A stretch of 64,000 bases of DNA from Mantis religiosa (taxonomy: Eukaryota > Arthropoda > Insecta > Mantodea > Mantidae). Location: positions 113,816,972 to 113,880,971 of the forward strand of contig CM060958.1 in NCBI GenBank assembly GCA_030765055.1, written 5' to 3'. Of the stretch, positions 12,101-26,222 are shown piece by piece. The stretch's first letter is position 1. The number at the start of each line of letters is the position of its first letter. Both the position numbers and the translations under genes were made by a program. The notes beneath the pieces were generated by a model that saw nothing but the letters and a program-made list of their open reading frames with translations, searched no databases and was not told the DNA's origin.

Positions 12101-15100
12101 CGGTCCCGGTAACCATTGCGCTACAAGCGTTGTTGCCGATATATGTTTTGATCTGATATTTATCGTCTGTTTTAGAACGACTATAAAGATGAAAAATCTA
12201 TTTTTAGATGGTAGGAATCGAGCCTGCAACCCTTTGAATTATTGGCCATCACCCTAACCATTCGATTATAGATGGCTTGCTAGACCATTGGTAAACTATT
12301 TCTCTTATAGCCCTAGACTATTGTTGGAATAAAAACTGAATGTTAAATTGAATAGAGAAAAAACTTGATGAGATTAGAACCCAGGACCTTGTCGTGACAA
12401 TCGCTCACGGTAACCATTGCGCTACAAGCGTTGTTGCCGATACATGTTTTGATATGATATTTATCGTCTGTTTTAGAAGGACTATAAAGATGAAAAATCT
12501 ATTTTTAGATGGTAGGAATCGAACCTGCAACCCTTTGAATTATTGGCCACCACCCTAACCATTCGGCTAATAGATAGCTTGTTAGACCATTGGTAAAGTA
12601 TTTCTCTTATAGCGCTAGGGTATTGTTGGAATAAAAACTGAATCTTTAATTGAATAGAGAAAAAACTTGAAGAGATTCGAACCCAGGACCTTTTCGTGAC
12701 AGTCGGTCCCGGTAACCATTGCGCTACAAGCGTTGTTGCTGATATATGTTTTGATCTGATATTTATCGTCTGTTTTAGAAGGACTATGAAGATGAAAAAT
12801 CTATTTTTAGATGGTAGGAATCGAACCTGCAACCCTTTGAATTATTGGCAACCACCCTAACCATTCGGCTAATAGATGGCTTGTTAGACCATTGGTAAAG
12901 TATTTCTCTTATAGCGCTAGAGTATTCTTGGAATAAAAACTGAATCTTTAATTGAATAGAGAAAAAACTTGAAGAGATTCGAACTCAGGACCTTTTCGTG
13001 ACAATCGGTCACGGTAACCATTGCGCTACAAGCGTTGTTGCCGATATATGTTTTGATCTGATATTTATCGTCTGTTTTAGAGGGACCATAAAGATGAAAA
13101 ATCTATTTTTAGATGGTAGGAATCGAGCCTGCAACCCTTTGAATTATTGGCCATCACCCTAACCATTCGATTATAGATGGCTTGCTAGACCATTGGTAAA
13201 CTATTTCTCTTATAGCGCTAGACTATTGTTGGAATAAAAACTGAATGTTTAATTGAATAGAGAAAAAACTTGACGAGATTCGAACCCAGGACCTTGTCAT
13301 GACAATCGCTCACGGTAACCATTGCGCTACAAGCGTTGTTGCCGATATATGTTTTGATATGATATTTATCGTCTGTTTTAGAAGGACTATAAAGATGAAA
13401 AATCTATTTTTAGATGGTAGGAATCGAACCTGCAACCCTTTGAATTATTGGCCACCACCCTAACCATTCGGCTAATAGATAGCTTGTTAGACCATTGGTA
13501 AAGTATTTCTCTTATAGCGCTAGGGTATTGTTGGAATAAAAACTGAATCTTTAATTGAATAGAGAAAAAACTTGAAGAGATTCGAACCCAGGACCTTTTC
13601 GTCACAGTGGGTCACGGTAACCATTGCGCTACAAGCGTTGTTGCTGATATATGTTTTGATCTGATATTTATCGTCTGTTTTAGAAGGATTATAAAGATGA
13701 AAAATCTATTTTTAGATGGTAGGAATCGAACATGCAACCCTTTGAATTATTGGCCACCACCCTAACCATTCGGCTAATAGATGGCTTGCTAGACCATTGG
13801 TAAAGTATTTCTCTTATTGCGCTAGAGTATTGTTGGAATAAAAACTGAATGTTTAATTGAATAGAGAAAAAACTTGAAGAGATTCGAACCCAGGACCTTT
13901 TCGTGACAGTCGGTCGCGGTAACCATTGCGCTACAAGCGTTGTTGCCGATATATGTTTTGATCTGATATTTATCGTCTGTTTTAGAAGGACTATAAAGAT
14001 GAAAAATCTATTTTTAGATGGTGGGAATCGAACCTGCAACCCTTTGAATTATTGGCCACCACCCTAACCATTCGGCTAATAGATGGCTTGCTAGATCTTT
14101 GGTAAAGTATTTCTCTTATAGCGCTAGAGTATTGTTGGAATAAAAACTGAATCTTTAATTGAATAGAGAAAAAACTTGAAGAGATTCGAACCCAGGACCT
14201 TTTCATGACAGTCGGTCACGGTAACCATTGCGCTACAAGCGTTGTTGCCGATATATGTTTTGATCTGATATTTATCGTCTGTTTTAGAAGGACCATAAAG
14301 ATGAAAAATCTATTTTTAGATGGTAGGAATCGAGCCTGCAACCCTTTGAATTATTGGCCATCACCCTAACCATTCGATTATAGATGGCTTGCTAGACCCT
14401 TGGTAAACTATTTCTCTTATAGCGCTAGACTATTGTTGGAATAAAAACTGAATGTTTAATTGAATAGAGAAAAAACTTGACGAGATTCGAACCCAGGACC
14501 TTGTCGTGACAATGGCTCACGGTAACCATTGCGCTACAAACGTTGTTGCCGATATATGTTTTGATATGATATTTATCGTCTGTTTTAGAAGGACAATAAA
14601 GATGAAAAATCTATTTTTACATGGTAGGAATCGAACCTGCAACCCCTTGAATTATTGGCCACCACCCTAACCATTCGGCTAATAGATAGCTTGTTAGACC
14701 ATTGGTAAAGTATTTCTCTTATAGCGCTAGGGTATTGTTGGAATAAAAACTGAATCTTTAATTGAATAGAGAAAAAACTTGAAGAGATTCGAACCCAGGA
14801 CCTTTTCGTCACAGTCGGTCACGGTAACCATTGCGCTACAAGCGTTGTTGCTGATATATGTTTTGATCTGATATTTATCGTCTGTTTTAGAAGGACTATA
14901 AAGATGAAAAATCTATTTTTAGATGGTAGGAATCGAACCTGCAACCCTTTGAATTATTGGCCACCACCCTAACCATTCGGCTAATAGATGGCTTGCTAGT
15001 CCATTGGTAAAGTATTTCTCATATTGCGCTAGAGTATTGTTGGAATAAAAACTGAGTCTTTAATTGAATAGAGAAAAAACTTGAAGAGATTCGAACCCAG

Positions 15101-18100
15101 GACCTTTTCGTGACAGTCGGTCGCGGAAACCATTGCGCTACAAGCGTTGTTGCCGATATATGTTTTGATCTGACATTTATCGTCTGTTTTAGAAGGACTA
15201 TAAAGATGAAAAATCTATTTTTAGATGGTAGGAATCGAACCTGCAACCCTTTGAATTATTGGCCACCACCCTAACCATTCGGCTAATTGATGGCTTGCTA
15301 GACCATTGGTAAAGTATTTCTCTTATAGCGCTAGAGTATTGTTGGAATAAAAACTGAGTCTTTAATTGAATAGAGAAAAAACTTGAAGAGATTCGAACCC
15401 AGGATCTTTTCGTGACAGTCGGTCACGGTAACCATTGCGCTACAAGCGTTGTTGCTGATATATGTTTTGATCTGATATTTATCGTCTGTTTTAGAAGGAC
15501 TATAAAGATGAAAAATCTATTTTTAGATGGTAGGAATCGAACCTGCAACCCTTTGAATTATTGGCCACCACCCTAACCATTCGGCTAATAGATGGCTTGC
15601 TAGATCTTTGGTAAAGTATTTCTCTTATAGCGCTAGAGTATTGTTGGAATAAAAACTGAATCTTTAATTGAATAGAGAAAAAACTTGAAGAGATTCGAAC
15701 CCAGGACCTTTTCATGACAGTCGGTCACGGTAACCATTGCGCTACAAGCGTTGTTGCCGATATATGTTTTGATCTGATATTTATCGTCTGTTTTAGAAGG
15801 ACTATAAAGATGAAAAATCTATTTTTAGATGGTAGGAATCGAGCCTGCAACCCTTTGAATTATTGGCCATCACCCTAACCATTCGATTATAGATGGCTTG
15901 CTAGACCATTGGTAAACTATTTCTCTTATAGCGCTAGACTATTGTTGGAATAAAAACTGAATGTTAAATTGAATAGAGAAAAAACTTGATGAGATTCGAA
16001 CCCAGGACCTTGTCGTGACAAACGCTCACGGTAACCATTGCGCTACAAGCGTTGTTGCCGATACATGTTTTGATATGATATTTATCGTCTGTTTTAGATG
16101 GACTATAAAGATGAAAAATCTATTTTTAGATGGTAGGAATCGAACCTGCAACCCTTTGAATTATTGGCCACCACCCTAACCATTCGGCTAAGAAATGGCT
16201 TGCTAGACCATTGGTAAAGTATTTCTCTTATACCGCTAGGGTATTGTTGGAATAAAAACTGAATCTTTAATTGAATAGAGAAAAAACTTGAAGAGATTCG
16301 AACCCAGGACCTTTTCGTGACAGCCGGTCCCGGTAACCATTGCGCTACAAGCGTTGTTGCTGATATATGTTTTGATCTGATATTTATCGTCTGTTTTAGA
16401 AGGACTATGAAGATGAAAAATCTATTTTTAGATGGTAGGAATCGAACCTGCAAACCTTTGAATTATTGGCAACCACCCTAACCATTCGGCTAATAGATGG
16501 CTTGTTAGACCATTGGTAAAGTATTTCTCTTATAGCGCTAGAGTATTCTTGGAATAAAAACTGAATCTTTAATTGAATAGAGAAAAAACTTGAAGAGATT
16601 CGAACTCAGGACCTTTTCGTGACAGTCGGTCACGGTAACCATTGCGCTACAAGCGTTGTTGCCGATATATGTTTTGATCTGATATTTATCGTCTGTTTTA
16701 GAAGGACTATAAAGATGAAAAATCTATTTTTAGATGGTAGGAATCGAGCCTGCAACCCTTTGAATTATTGGCCACCACCCTAACCATTCGGCTAATAGAT
16801 GGCTTGCTAGACCATTGGTTAAGTATTTCTCTTATAGCGCTAGAGTATTGTTGGAATAAAAACTGAATCTTTAATTGAATAGAGAAAAAACTTGAAGAGA
16901 TTCGAACCCAGGACCTTTTCGTGACAGTCGGTCACGGTAACCATTGCGCTACAAGCGTTATTGCCGATATATGTTTTGATCTGATATTTATCGTCTGTTT
17001 TAGAAGGACCATAAAGATGAAAAATCTATTTTTAGATGGTAGGAATCGAGCCTGCAACCCTTTGAATTATTGGCCATCACCCTAACCATTCGATTATAGA
17101 TGGCTTGCTAGACCATTGGTAAACTATTTCTCTTATAGCGCTAGACTATTGTTGGAATAAAAACTGAATGTTTAATTGAATAGAGAAAAAACTTGACGAG
17201 ATTCGAACCCAGGACCTTGTCGTGACAATCGCTCAGGGTAACCATTGCGAAACAAGCGTTGTTGCCGATGTATGTTTTGATATGATATTTATCGTCTGTT
17301 TTAGAAGGACTATAAAGATGAAAAATCTCTTTTTAGATGGTAGGAATCGAACCTGCAACCCTTTGAATTATTGGCCAACACCCTAACCATTCGGCTAATA
17401 GATAGCTTGTTAGACCATTGGTAAAGTATTTCTCTTATAGCGCTAGGGTATTGTTGGAATAAAAACTGAATCTTTAATTGAATAGAGAAAAAACTTGAAG
17501 AGATTCGAACCCAGGACCTTTCGTCACAGTCGGTCACGGTAACCATTGCGCTACAAGCGTTGTTGCCGATATATGTTTTGATCTGATATTTATCGTCTGT
17601 TTTAGAAGGACTATAAAGATGAAAAATCTATTTTTAGATGGTAGGAATCGAACCTGCAACCCTTTGAATTATTGGCCACCACCCTAAACATTCGGCTAAT
17701 AGATGGCTTGCTAGACCATTGGTAAAGTATTTCTCTTATTGCGCTAGAGTATTGTTGGAATAAAAACTGAGTCTTTAATTGAATAGAGAAAAAACTTGAA
17801 GAGATTCGAACCCAGGACCTTTTCGTGACAGTCGGTCCCGGTAACCATTGCGCTACAAGCTTTGTTGCCGATATATGTTTTGATCTGATATTTATCGTCT
17901 GTTTTAGAAGGACTATAAAGATGAAAAATCTATTTTTAGATGGTAGGAATCGAACCTGCAACCCTTTGAATTCTTGGCCACCACCCTAACCATTCGGCTA
18001 ATAGATGGCTTGCTAGACCTTTGGTAAAGTATTTCTCTTATAGCGCTAGAGTATTGTTGGAATAAAAACTGAATCATTAATTGAATAGAGAAAAAACCTG

Positions 18101-18350
18101 AAGAGATTCGAAAACAGGACCTTTTCGTGACAGTGGGTCACGGTAACCATTGCGCTACAACCGTTGTTGCCGATATATGTTTTGATCTGATATTTATCGT
18201 CTGTTTTAGAAGGACTATAAAGATGAAAAATCTATTTTTAGATGGTAGGAATCGAACCTGCAACCCTTTGAATTATTGGCCATCACCCTAACCATTCGAT
18301 TATAGATGGCTTGCGAGACAATTGGTAAACTATTTCTCTTATAGCCCTAG
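3200..18350 (-). repeat. Array segment 2: GACAATCGCTCAC / TCGATTATAGATGG variant region
   Basis: About 50 tandem units. It is marked by a recurring variant pair: a B copy with GAGCCTGC, CCATCACCC and TCGATTATAGATGG (near 4071, 4676, 7391, 8298, 9200, 10,710, 12,226, 13,122, 14,330, 15,838 and 17,046), followed by an A copy with CTTGATGAG or CTTGACGAG and GACAATCGCTCAC. A second family carries TTTTCATGACAG (near 3944, 6963, 8769, 9072, 10,580, 11,488, 14,206 and 15,710). Multi-unit blocks recur at fixed offsets: 5,845-7,050 with 9,465-10,670 (3,620 bp) and again 5,129 bp further on; 7,053-8,550 with 11,879-13,376 (4,826 bp, with a 1-bp shift from a deletion near 8,033); 3,735 with 11,275 (7,540 bp). 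All offsets are near multiples of 301.7. A box damage is seen at 5,180 (TGCTTACAAGC). Confidence 0.93.
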
Positions 18351-18391
18351 ACTATTGTTGGAATAAAAACTGAATGCTTTATTGAATAGAG

Positions 18392-18463
18392 AAAAACTTG
18401 AAGAGATTCGAACCCAGGACTCTTTCGCGAGAGTCGGTCGCGGTAACCATTGCGCTACAAGCG
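18392..18463 (-). pseudogene. tRNA-like element A, CGCGA/TCGCG stem variant (representative)
   Basis: Same layout as the consensus A element, but the central stem is CGCGA with TCGCG (18,426-18,442) and the T-run is five Ts (18,392-18,396), making this unit type 301 bp long. The adjoining spacer also differs, with CTGGTATCTG and CCTCTGCTTT, so this is a distinct subfamily and not a single point change. Its D stem pairs better than in the consensus (GCG with CGC). Confidence 0.65.
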
Positions 18464-21400
18464 CTGTTGCTGGTATCTGTTTTGATCTGATATTTATCCT
18501 CTGCTTTAGAAGGACTATAAAGATGAAGAGTCTATTTTTAGATGGTAGGAATCGAACCTGCAACCCTTTGAATTATTGGCCACCACCCCAACCATTCGGC
18601 TAATAGATGGCTTGCTAGACCATTGGTAAAGTATTTCTCTTATAGCGCTAGAGTACTGTTGGAATAAAAACTGAAACTTTAATTGAATAGAGAAAAAAAC
18701 TTGAAGAGATTCGAACCCAGGACCTTTTCGTGACAGTCGGTCACGGTAACCATTGCGCTAAAAGCGTTGTTGCCGATGTATGTTTTGATCTGATATTTAC
18801 CGTCTGTTTTAGAAGGACTATAAAGATGAAAAATCTATTTTTAGATGGTAGGAATAGAACCTGCAACCCTTTGAATTATTGGCCACCACCCTAACCGTTC
18901 GGCTAATAGATGGCTTGCTAGACCATTGGTAAAGTATTTCTCTTATAGCGCTAGAGTATTGTTGGAATAAAAACTGAATATTTAATTGAATAGAGAAAAA
19001 ACTTGAAGAGATTCGAACCCAGGACCTTTTCGTCACAGTCGGTCACGGTAACCATTGCGCTACAAGCGTTGTTGCCGATATATGTTTTGATCTGATATTT
19101 ATCGCCTGTTTTGGAAGGACTATAAAAATGAAAAATCTATTTTTAGATGGTAGGAATCGAACCTGCAGCCCTTTGAATTATTGGCCACCACCCTAACGAT
19201 TCGGCTAAGAAATGACTTGCTAGACCATTGGTAAAGTATTTCTCTTATAGCGCTAGAGTACTGTTGGAATAAAAACTGAATCTTTCATTGAATAGAGAAA
19301 AAACTTGAAGAGATTCGAACCCAGGTCCTTTTCGCGAGAGTCGGTCACGGTAACCATTGCGCTAAAAGCGTTGTTGCCGATATATGTTTTGATCTGATAT
19401 TTATCGTCTGTTTTAGAACGACTATAAAGATGAAAAATCTATTTTTAGATGGTAGGAATCGAACCTGCAACCCTTTGAATTATTGGCCACCACCCTAACC
19501 ATTCGGCTAATAGATAGCTTGTTAGACCATTGGTAAACTATTTCTCTTATAGCGCTAGACTATTGTTGGAATAAAAACTGAATGTTTAATTGAATAGAGA
19601 AAAATCTTGATGAGATTCGAACCCAGGACCTTGTCGTGACAATCGCTCACGGTAACCATTGCGCTACAAGCGTTGTTGCCGATATATGTTTTGATATGAT
19701 ATTTATCGTCTGTTTTAGAAGGACTATAAAGATGAAAAATCTATTTTTAGATGGTAGGAATCGAACCTGCAACCCTTTGAATTATTGGCCACCACCCTAA
19801 CCATTCGGCTAATAGATGGCTTGTTAGACCATTGGTAAAGTATTTCTCTTATAGCGCTAGGGTATTGTTGGAATAAAAACTGAATCTTTAATTGAATAGA
19901 GAAAAAACTTGAAGAGATTCGAACCCAGGACCTTTTCGTCACAGTCGGTCACGGTAACCATTGCGCTACAAGCGTTGTTGCCGGTATGTGTTTTGATCTG
20001 ATATTTATCGTCTGCTTTAGAAGGACTATAAAGATGAAAAATCTATTTTTAGACGGTAGGAATCGAACCTGCAACCCTTTGAATTATTGGCCACCACCCT
20101 AACCATTCGGCTAATAGATGGCTTGCTAGACCATTGGTAAAGTATTTCTCTTATTGCGCTAGAGTATTGTTGGAATAAAAACTGAATCTTTAATTGAATA
20201 GAGAAAAAACTTGAAGACATTCGAACCCAGGACCTTTTCGTCACAGTCGGTCACGGTAACCATTGCGCTACAACCGTTGTTGCCGATATATGTTTTGATC
20301 TGATATTTATCGTCTGTTTTAGAAGGACTATAAAGATGAAAAATCTATTTTTAGATGGTAGGAATCGAACCTGCAACCCTTTGAATTATTGGCCACCACC
20401 CTAAACATTCGGCTAATAGATGGCTTGCTAGACCATTGGTAAAGTATTTCTCTTATAGCGCTAGAGTATTGTTGGAATAAAAACTGAGTCTTTAATTGAA
20501 TAGAGAAAAAACTTGAAGAGATTCGAACCCAGGACCTTTTCGTGACAGTCGGTCACGGTAACCATTGCGCTACAAGCGTTGTTGCTGATATATGTTTTGA
20601 TCTGATATTTATCGTCTGTTTTAGAAGGACTATAAAGATGAAAAATCTATTTTTAGATGGTAGGAATCGAACCTGCAACCCTTTGAATTATTGGCCACCA
20701 CCCTAACCATTCGGCTAATAGATGGCTTGCTAGACCTTTGGTAAAGTATTTGTCTTATAGCGCTAGAGTATTGTTGGAATAAAAACTGAATCTTTAATTG
20801 AATAGAGAAAAAACTTGAAGAGATTCGAACCCAGGACCTTTTCGTGACAGTCGGTCACGGTAACCATTGCGCTACAAGCGTTGTTGCCGATATATGTTTT
20901 GATCTGATATTTATCGTCTGTTTTAGAAGGACTATAAAGATGAAAAATCTATTTTTAGATGGTAGGAATCGAGCCTGCAACCCTTTGAATTATTGGCCAC
21001 CACCCTAACCATTCGGCTAATAGATGGCTTGCTAGACCATTGGTAAAGTATTTCTCTTATAGCGCTAGAGTATTGTTGGAATAAAAACTGAATCTTTAAT
21101 TGAATAGAGAAAAAACTTGAAGAGATTCGAACCCAGGACCTTGTCGTGACAATCGCTCACGGTAACCATTGCGAAACAAGCGTTGTTGCTGATATATGTT
21201 TTGATATGATATTTATCGTCTGTTTTAGAAGGACTATAAAGATGAAAAATCTATTTTTAGATGGTAGGAATCGAACCTGCAACCCTTTGAATTATTGGCC
21301 ACCACCCTAACCATTCGGCTAATAGTTAGCTTGTTAGACCATTGGTAAAGTATTTCTCTTATAGCGCTAGGGTATTGTTGGAATAAAAACTGAATCTTTA

Positions 21401-24400
21401 ATTGAATAGCGAAAAAACTTGAAGAGATTCGAACCCAGGACCTTTTCGTCACAGTCGGTCACGGTAACCATTGCGCTACAAGCGTTGTTGCCGATATATG
21501 TTTTGATCTGGTATTTATCGTCTGTTTTAGAAGGACTATAAAATGAAAAATCTATTTTTAGATGGTAGGAATCGAACCTGCAACCCTTTGAATTCTTGGC
21601 CACCACCCTAACCATTCGGCTAATAGATGGCTTGCTAGACCTTTGGTAAAGTATTTCTCTTATAGCGCTAGAGTATTGTTGGAATAAAAACTGAATCTTT
21701 AATTGAATAGAGAAAAAACTTGAAGTGATTCGAACCCAGGACCTTTTCGTGACAGTCGGTCACGGTAACCATTGCGCTACAAGCGTTGTTGCCGATATAT
21801 GTTTTGATCTGATATTTATCGTCTGTTTTAGAAGGACTATAAAGATGAAAAATCTATTTTTAGATGGTAGGAATCGAACCTGCAACCCTTTGAATTATTG
21901 GCCATCACCCTAACCATTCGATTATAGATGGCTTGCGAGACAATTGGTAAACTATTTCTCTTATAGCCCTAGACTATTGTTGGAATAAAAACTGAATGCT
22001 TAATTGAATAGAGAAAAACTTGAAGAGATTCGTACCCAGGACTCTTTCGCGAGAGTCGGTCGCGGTAACCATTGCGCTACAAGCGTTGTTGCTGGTATCT
22101 GTTTTGATCTGATATTTATCCTCTGCTTTAGAAGGACTATAAAGATGAAGAGTCTATTTTTAGATGGTAGGAATCGAACCTGCAACCCTTTGAATTACTG
22201 GCCACCACCCTAACCATTCGGCTAATAGATGGCTTGCTAGACCATTGGTAAAGTATTTCTCTTATAGCGCTAGAGTACTGTTGGAATAAAAACTGAATCT
22301 TTAATTGAATAGAGAAAAAACTTGAAGAGATTCGTTCCCAGGACCTTTTCGTGACAGTCGGTCACGGTAACCATTGCGCTACAACCGTTGTTGCCGATAT
22401 ATGTTTTGATATGATATTTATCGTCTGTTTTAGAAGGACTATAAAGATGAAAAATCTATTTTTAGATGGTAGGAATCGAACCTGCAACCCTTTGAATTAT
22501 TGGCCACCACCCTAACCATTCGGCTAATAGATAGCTTGTTAGACCATTGGTAAAGTATTTCTCTTATAGCGCTAGGGTATTGTTGGAATAAAAACTGAAT
22601 CTTTAATTGAATAGAGAAAAAACTTGAAGAGATTCGAACCCAGGACCTTTTTGTCACAGTCGGTCACGGTAACCATTGCGCTACAAGCGTTGTTGCCGAT
22701 ATATGTTTTGATATGATATTTATCGTATGTTTTAGAAGGACTATAAAGATGAAAAATCTATTTTTAGATGGTAGGAATCGAGCCTGCAACCCTTTGAATT
22801 ATTGGCCATCACCCTAACCATTCGATTATAGATGGCTTGCTGGACCATTGGTAAACTATTTCTCTTATAGCGCTAGACTATTGTTGGAATAAAAACTGAA
22901 TGTTTAATTGAATAGAGAAAAAACTTGATGAGATTCGAACCCAGGACCTTGTCGTGACAATCGCTCACGTTAACCATTGCGAAACAAGCGTTGTTGCCGA
23001 TATATGTTTTGATATGATATTTATCGTCTGTTTTAGAAGGACTATAAAGATGAAAAATATATTTTTAGATGGTAGGAATTGAACCTGCAACCTTTTGAAT
23101 TATTGGCTACCACCCTAACCATTCGGCTAATAGATAGCTTGTTAGACCATTGGTAAAGTATTTCTCTTATAGCGCTAGGGTATTGTTGGAATAAAAACTG
23201 AATCTTTAATTGAATAGCGAAAAAACTTGAAGAGATTCGAACCCAGGACCTTTTCGTCACAGTCGGTCACGGTAACCATTGCGCTACAAGCGTTGTTGCC
23301 AATATATGTTTTGATCTGATATTTATCGTCTGTTTTAGAAGGACTATAAAGATGAAAAATCTATTTTTAGATGGTAGGAATCGAACCTGCAATCCTTTGA
23401 ATTTTTGGGCACCACCCTAACCATTCGGCTAATAGATGGCTTGCTAGACCTTTGGTAAAGTATTTCTCTTATAGCGCTAGAGTATTGTTGGAATAAAAAC
23501 TGAATCTTTAATTGAATAGAGAAAAAACTTGAAGAGATTCGAACCCAGGACCTTTTCGTGACAGTCGGTTACGGTAACCATTGCGCTACAAGCGTTGTTG
23601 CCGATATATGTTTTGATCTGATATTTATCGTCTGTTTTAGAAGGACTATAAAGATGAAAAATCTATTTTTAGATGGTAGGAATCGAGCCTGCAACCCTTT
23701 GAATTATTGGCCACCACCCTAACCATTCGGCTAATAGATGGCTTGCTAGACCATTGGTAAAGTATTTCTCTTATAGCGCTAGAGTATTGTTGGAATAAAA
23801 ACTGAATCTTTAATTGAATAGAGAAAAAACTTGAAGAGATTCGAACCCAGGACCTTTTCGTGACAGTCGGTCACGGTAACCATTGCGCTACAAGCGTTGT
23901 TGCCGATATATGTTTTGATCTGATATTTATCGTCTGTTTTAGAAGGACCATAAAGATGAAAAATCTATTTTTAGATGGTAGGAATCGAGCCTGCAACCCT
24001 TTGAATTATTGGCCATCACCCTAACCATTCGATTATAGATGGCTTGCTGGACCATTGGTAAACTATTTCTCTTATAGCGCTAGACTATTGTTGGAATAAA
24101 AACTGAATGTTTAATTGATTAGAGAAAAAACTTGATGAGATTTGAACCCAGGACCTTGTCGTGACAATCGCTCACGGTAACCATTGCGCTACAAGCGTTG
24201 TTGCCGATATATGTTTTGATCTGATATTTATCGTCTGTTTTAGAAGGACTATAAAGATGAAAAATCTATTTTTAGATGGTAGGAATCGAACCTGCAACCC
24301 TTTGAATTATTGGCCACCACCCTAAACATTCGGCTAATAGATGGCTTGCTAGACCATTGGTAAAGTATTTCTCTTATTGCGCTAGAGTATTGTTGGAATA

Positions 24401-25797
24401 AAAACTGAGTCTTTAATTGAATAGAGAAAAAACTTGAAGAGATTCGAACCCAGGACCTTTTCGTGACAGTCCTTTTCCGGTAACCATTGCGCTACAAGCT
24501 TTGTTGCCGATATATGTTTTGATCTGATATTTATCGTCTGTTTTAGAAGGACTATAAAGATGAAAAATCTATTTTTAGATGGTAGGAATCGAACCTGCAA
24601 CCCTTTGAATTCTTGGCCACCACCCTAACCATTCGGCTAAAAGATGGCTTGCTAGACCTTTGGTAAAGTATTTCTCTTATAGCGCTAGAGTATTGTTGGA
24701 ATAAAAACTGAATCTTTAATTGAATAGAGAAAAAACTTGAAGAGATTCGAACCCAGGACCTTTTCGTGACAGTCGGTTACGGTAACCATTGCGCTACAAG
24801 CGTTGCTGCCGATATATGTTTTGATCTGATATTTATCGTCTGTTTTAGAAGGACTATAAAGATGAAAAGTCTATTTTTAGATGGTAGGAATCGAGCCTGC
24901 AACCCTTTGAATTATTGGCCACCACCCTAACCATTCGGCTAAGAAATGGCTTGCTAGACCATTGGTAAAGTATTTCTCTTATAGCGCTAGAGTATTGTTG
25001 GAATAAAAACTGAATCTTTAATTGAATAGAGAAAAAACTTGAAGAGATTCGAACCCAGGACCTTTTCGTGACAGTCGGTCACGGTAACCATTGCGCTACA
25101 AGCGTTGTTGCCGATATATGTTTTGATCTGATATTTATCGTCTGTTTTAGAACGACTATAAAGATGAAAAACCTATTTTTAGATGGTAGGAATCGAGCCT
25201 GCAACCCTTTGAATTATTGGCCATCACCCTAACCATTCGATTATAGATGGCTTGCTACACCATTGGTAAACTATTTCTCTTATAGCGCTAGACTATTGTT
25301 GGAATAAAAACTGAATGTTTAATTGAATAGAGAAATAACTTGATGAAATTCGAACCCAGGACCTTGTCGTGACAATCGCTCACGGTAACCATTGCGCTAC
25401 AAGCGTTGTTGCCGATATATGTTTTGATATGATATTTATCGTATGTTTTAGAAGGACTATAAAGATGAAAAATGTATTTTTAGATGGTAGGAATCGAACC
25501 TGCAACCCTTTGAATTATTGGCCACCACCCTAACAATTCGGCTAATAGATAGCTTGTTAGACCATTGGTAAAGTATTTCTCTTATAGCGCTAGGGTATTG
25601 TTGGAATAAAAACTGAATCTTTAATTGAATAGAGAAAAAACTTGAAGAGATTCGAACCCAGGACCTTTTTGTCACAGTCGGTCACGGTAACCATTGCGCT
25701 ACAAGCGTTGTTGCCGATATATGTTTTGATATGATATTTATCGTATGTTTTAGAAGGACTATAAAGATGAAAAATCTATTTTTAGATGGTAGGAATC

Positions 25798-25810
25798 GAG
25801 CCTGCAACCC
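25798..25810 (+). repeat. Left target-site duplication of the LINE
   Basis: GAGCCTGCAACCC, part of element B of the host unit. The same 13 bases follow the poly(A) tail at 26,223-26,235. Confidence 0.93.
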
Positions 25811-26043
25811 GAAACGCTCCATGGTTCATCCGAAACCAGCAGCTTCATCATGAGTTTGGTCTTTTACCCGTTCACCAATACATCCGAGGCCTGGCACGTC
25901 CATTCTTTTACCATCTCCAGGAGGTCCCTGGAGCTGTTACGTACCGTCTCGGCTGTCGCACTCGCCAGCCAACTCGCCTGAAGCGCAGACTGCCCCAAGA
26001 TCTTCTCCTGAGTGACGTCTCCAGCACAGACTCAGACACGTGA
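25811..26043 (+). pseudogene. C-terminal fragment of LINE ORF2 (reverse transcriptase polyprotein)
   Basis: The frame is open from the insertion edge to TGA at 26,041-26,043, about 77 residues. The stretch WFIRNQQLHHEFGLLPVHQY followed by an IRGLARPFFYHL segment has the pattern seen just after the reverse transcriptase domain at the C-terminus of Jockey-type elements (aromatic/basic residues, RN..LH.., then a helix with a paired F-F/Y). The rest is basic and proline-rich. No endonuclease or catalytic RT motif is present, so it is dead on arrival. An ATG at 25,786 lies in satellite sequence in the same frame and is coincidental. Clade assignment is from motif memory and moderate in confidence; that it is a LINE ORF2 end is more secure because of the tail and duplications. 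Confidence 0.7.
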
Positions 26044-26199
26044 TTACTACCATAAGACTTTAAGTTCTCAATTTGTGTTACAGTTATCCTCCATATTTAG
26101 TTAGAGGAGTCGTTCATGGCTACCTCCATTGTTATGTGTCCTGTTCCTATGTATCTTATAACAAACATCTGTAAAGCATAATTGCTGATCGATGGATAA

Positions 26200-26222
26200 A
26201 ATAAAATATAAAAAAAAAAAAA
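26200..26222 (+). promoter_or_regulatory. Polyadenylation signal and poly(A) tail of the LINE
   Basis: AATAAA at 26,200-26,205 is followed five bases later by 13 consecutive As ending at the right target-site duplication. The very short gap suggests that the tail began soon after the signal or was shortened. Confidence 0.75.

Larger units (their letters stand above)
18350..25810 (-). repeat. Array segment 3, up to the LINE insertion
   Basis: About 25 tandem units. It opens with a CGCGA/TCGCG-type unit (18,392 onward) that recurs at about 22,000 with near-identical sequence. Several A copies have GCGAAACAAGCG in place of GCGCTACAAGCG (near 17,246, 21,171 and 22,980), which destroys the A box, while others remain intact. 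One copy near 22,330 has GATTCGTTCCC, altering the B box. A unit near 24,470 has CCTTTTCC in place of the hairpin right arm. The segment is interrupted at 25,811 by a LINE fragment. Confidence 0.92.
25811..26222 (+). mobile_element. 5'-truncated non-LTR retrotransposon (Jockey-like) 3' end
   Basis: A 412-bp insertion unlike the surrounding satellite and visibly richer in G and C. It carries the last ~77 codons of an open frame, a stop, an AATAAA signal (26,200-26,205) and a 13-A tail (26,210-26,222), and is bounded by 13-bp duplications. These are the marks of target-primed reverse transcription with severe 5' truncation. Two unoccupied paralogues of the site exist, at 22,780-22,792 and 28,336-28,348. 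Flank offsets change from 2,538 to 2,113 bp across the insert, a difference of 425 = 412 + 13, confirming a clean insertion. It landed in the T-arm region of a B element. Confidence 0.9.
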
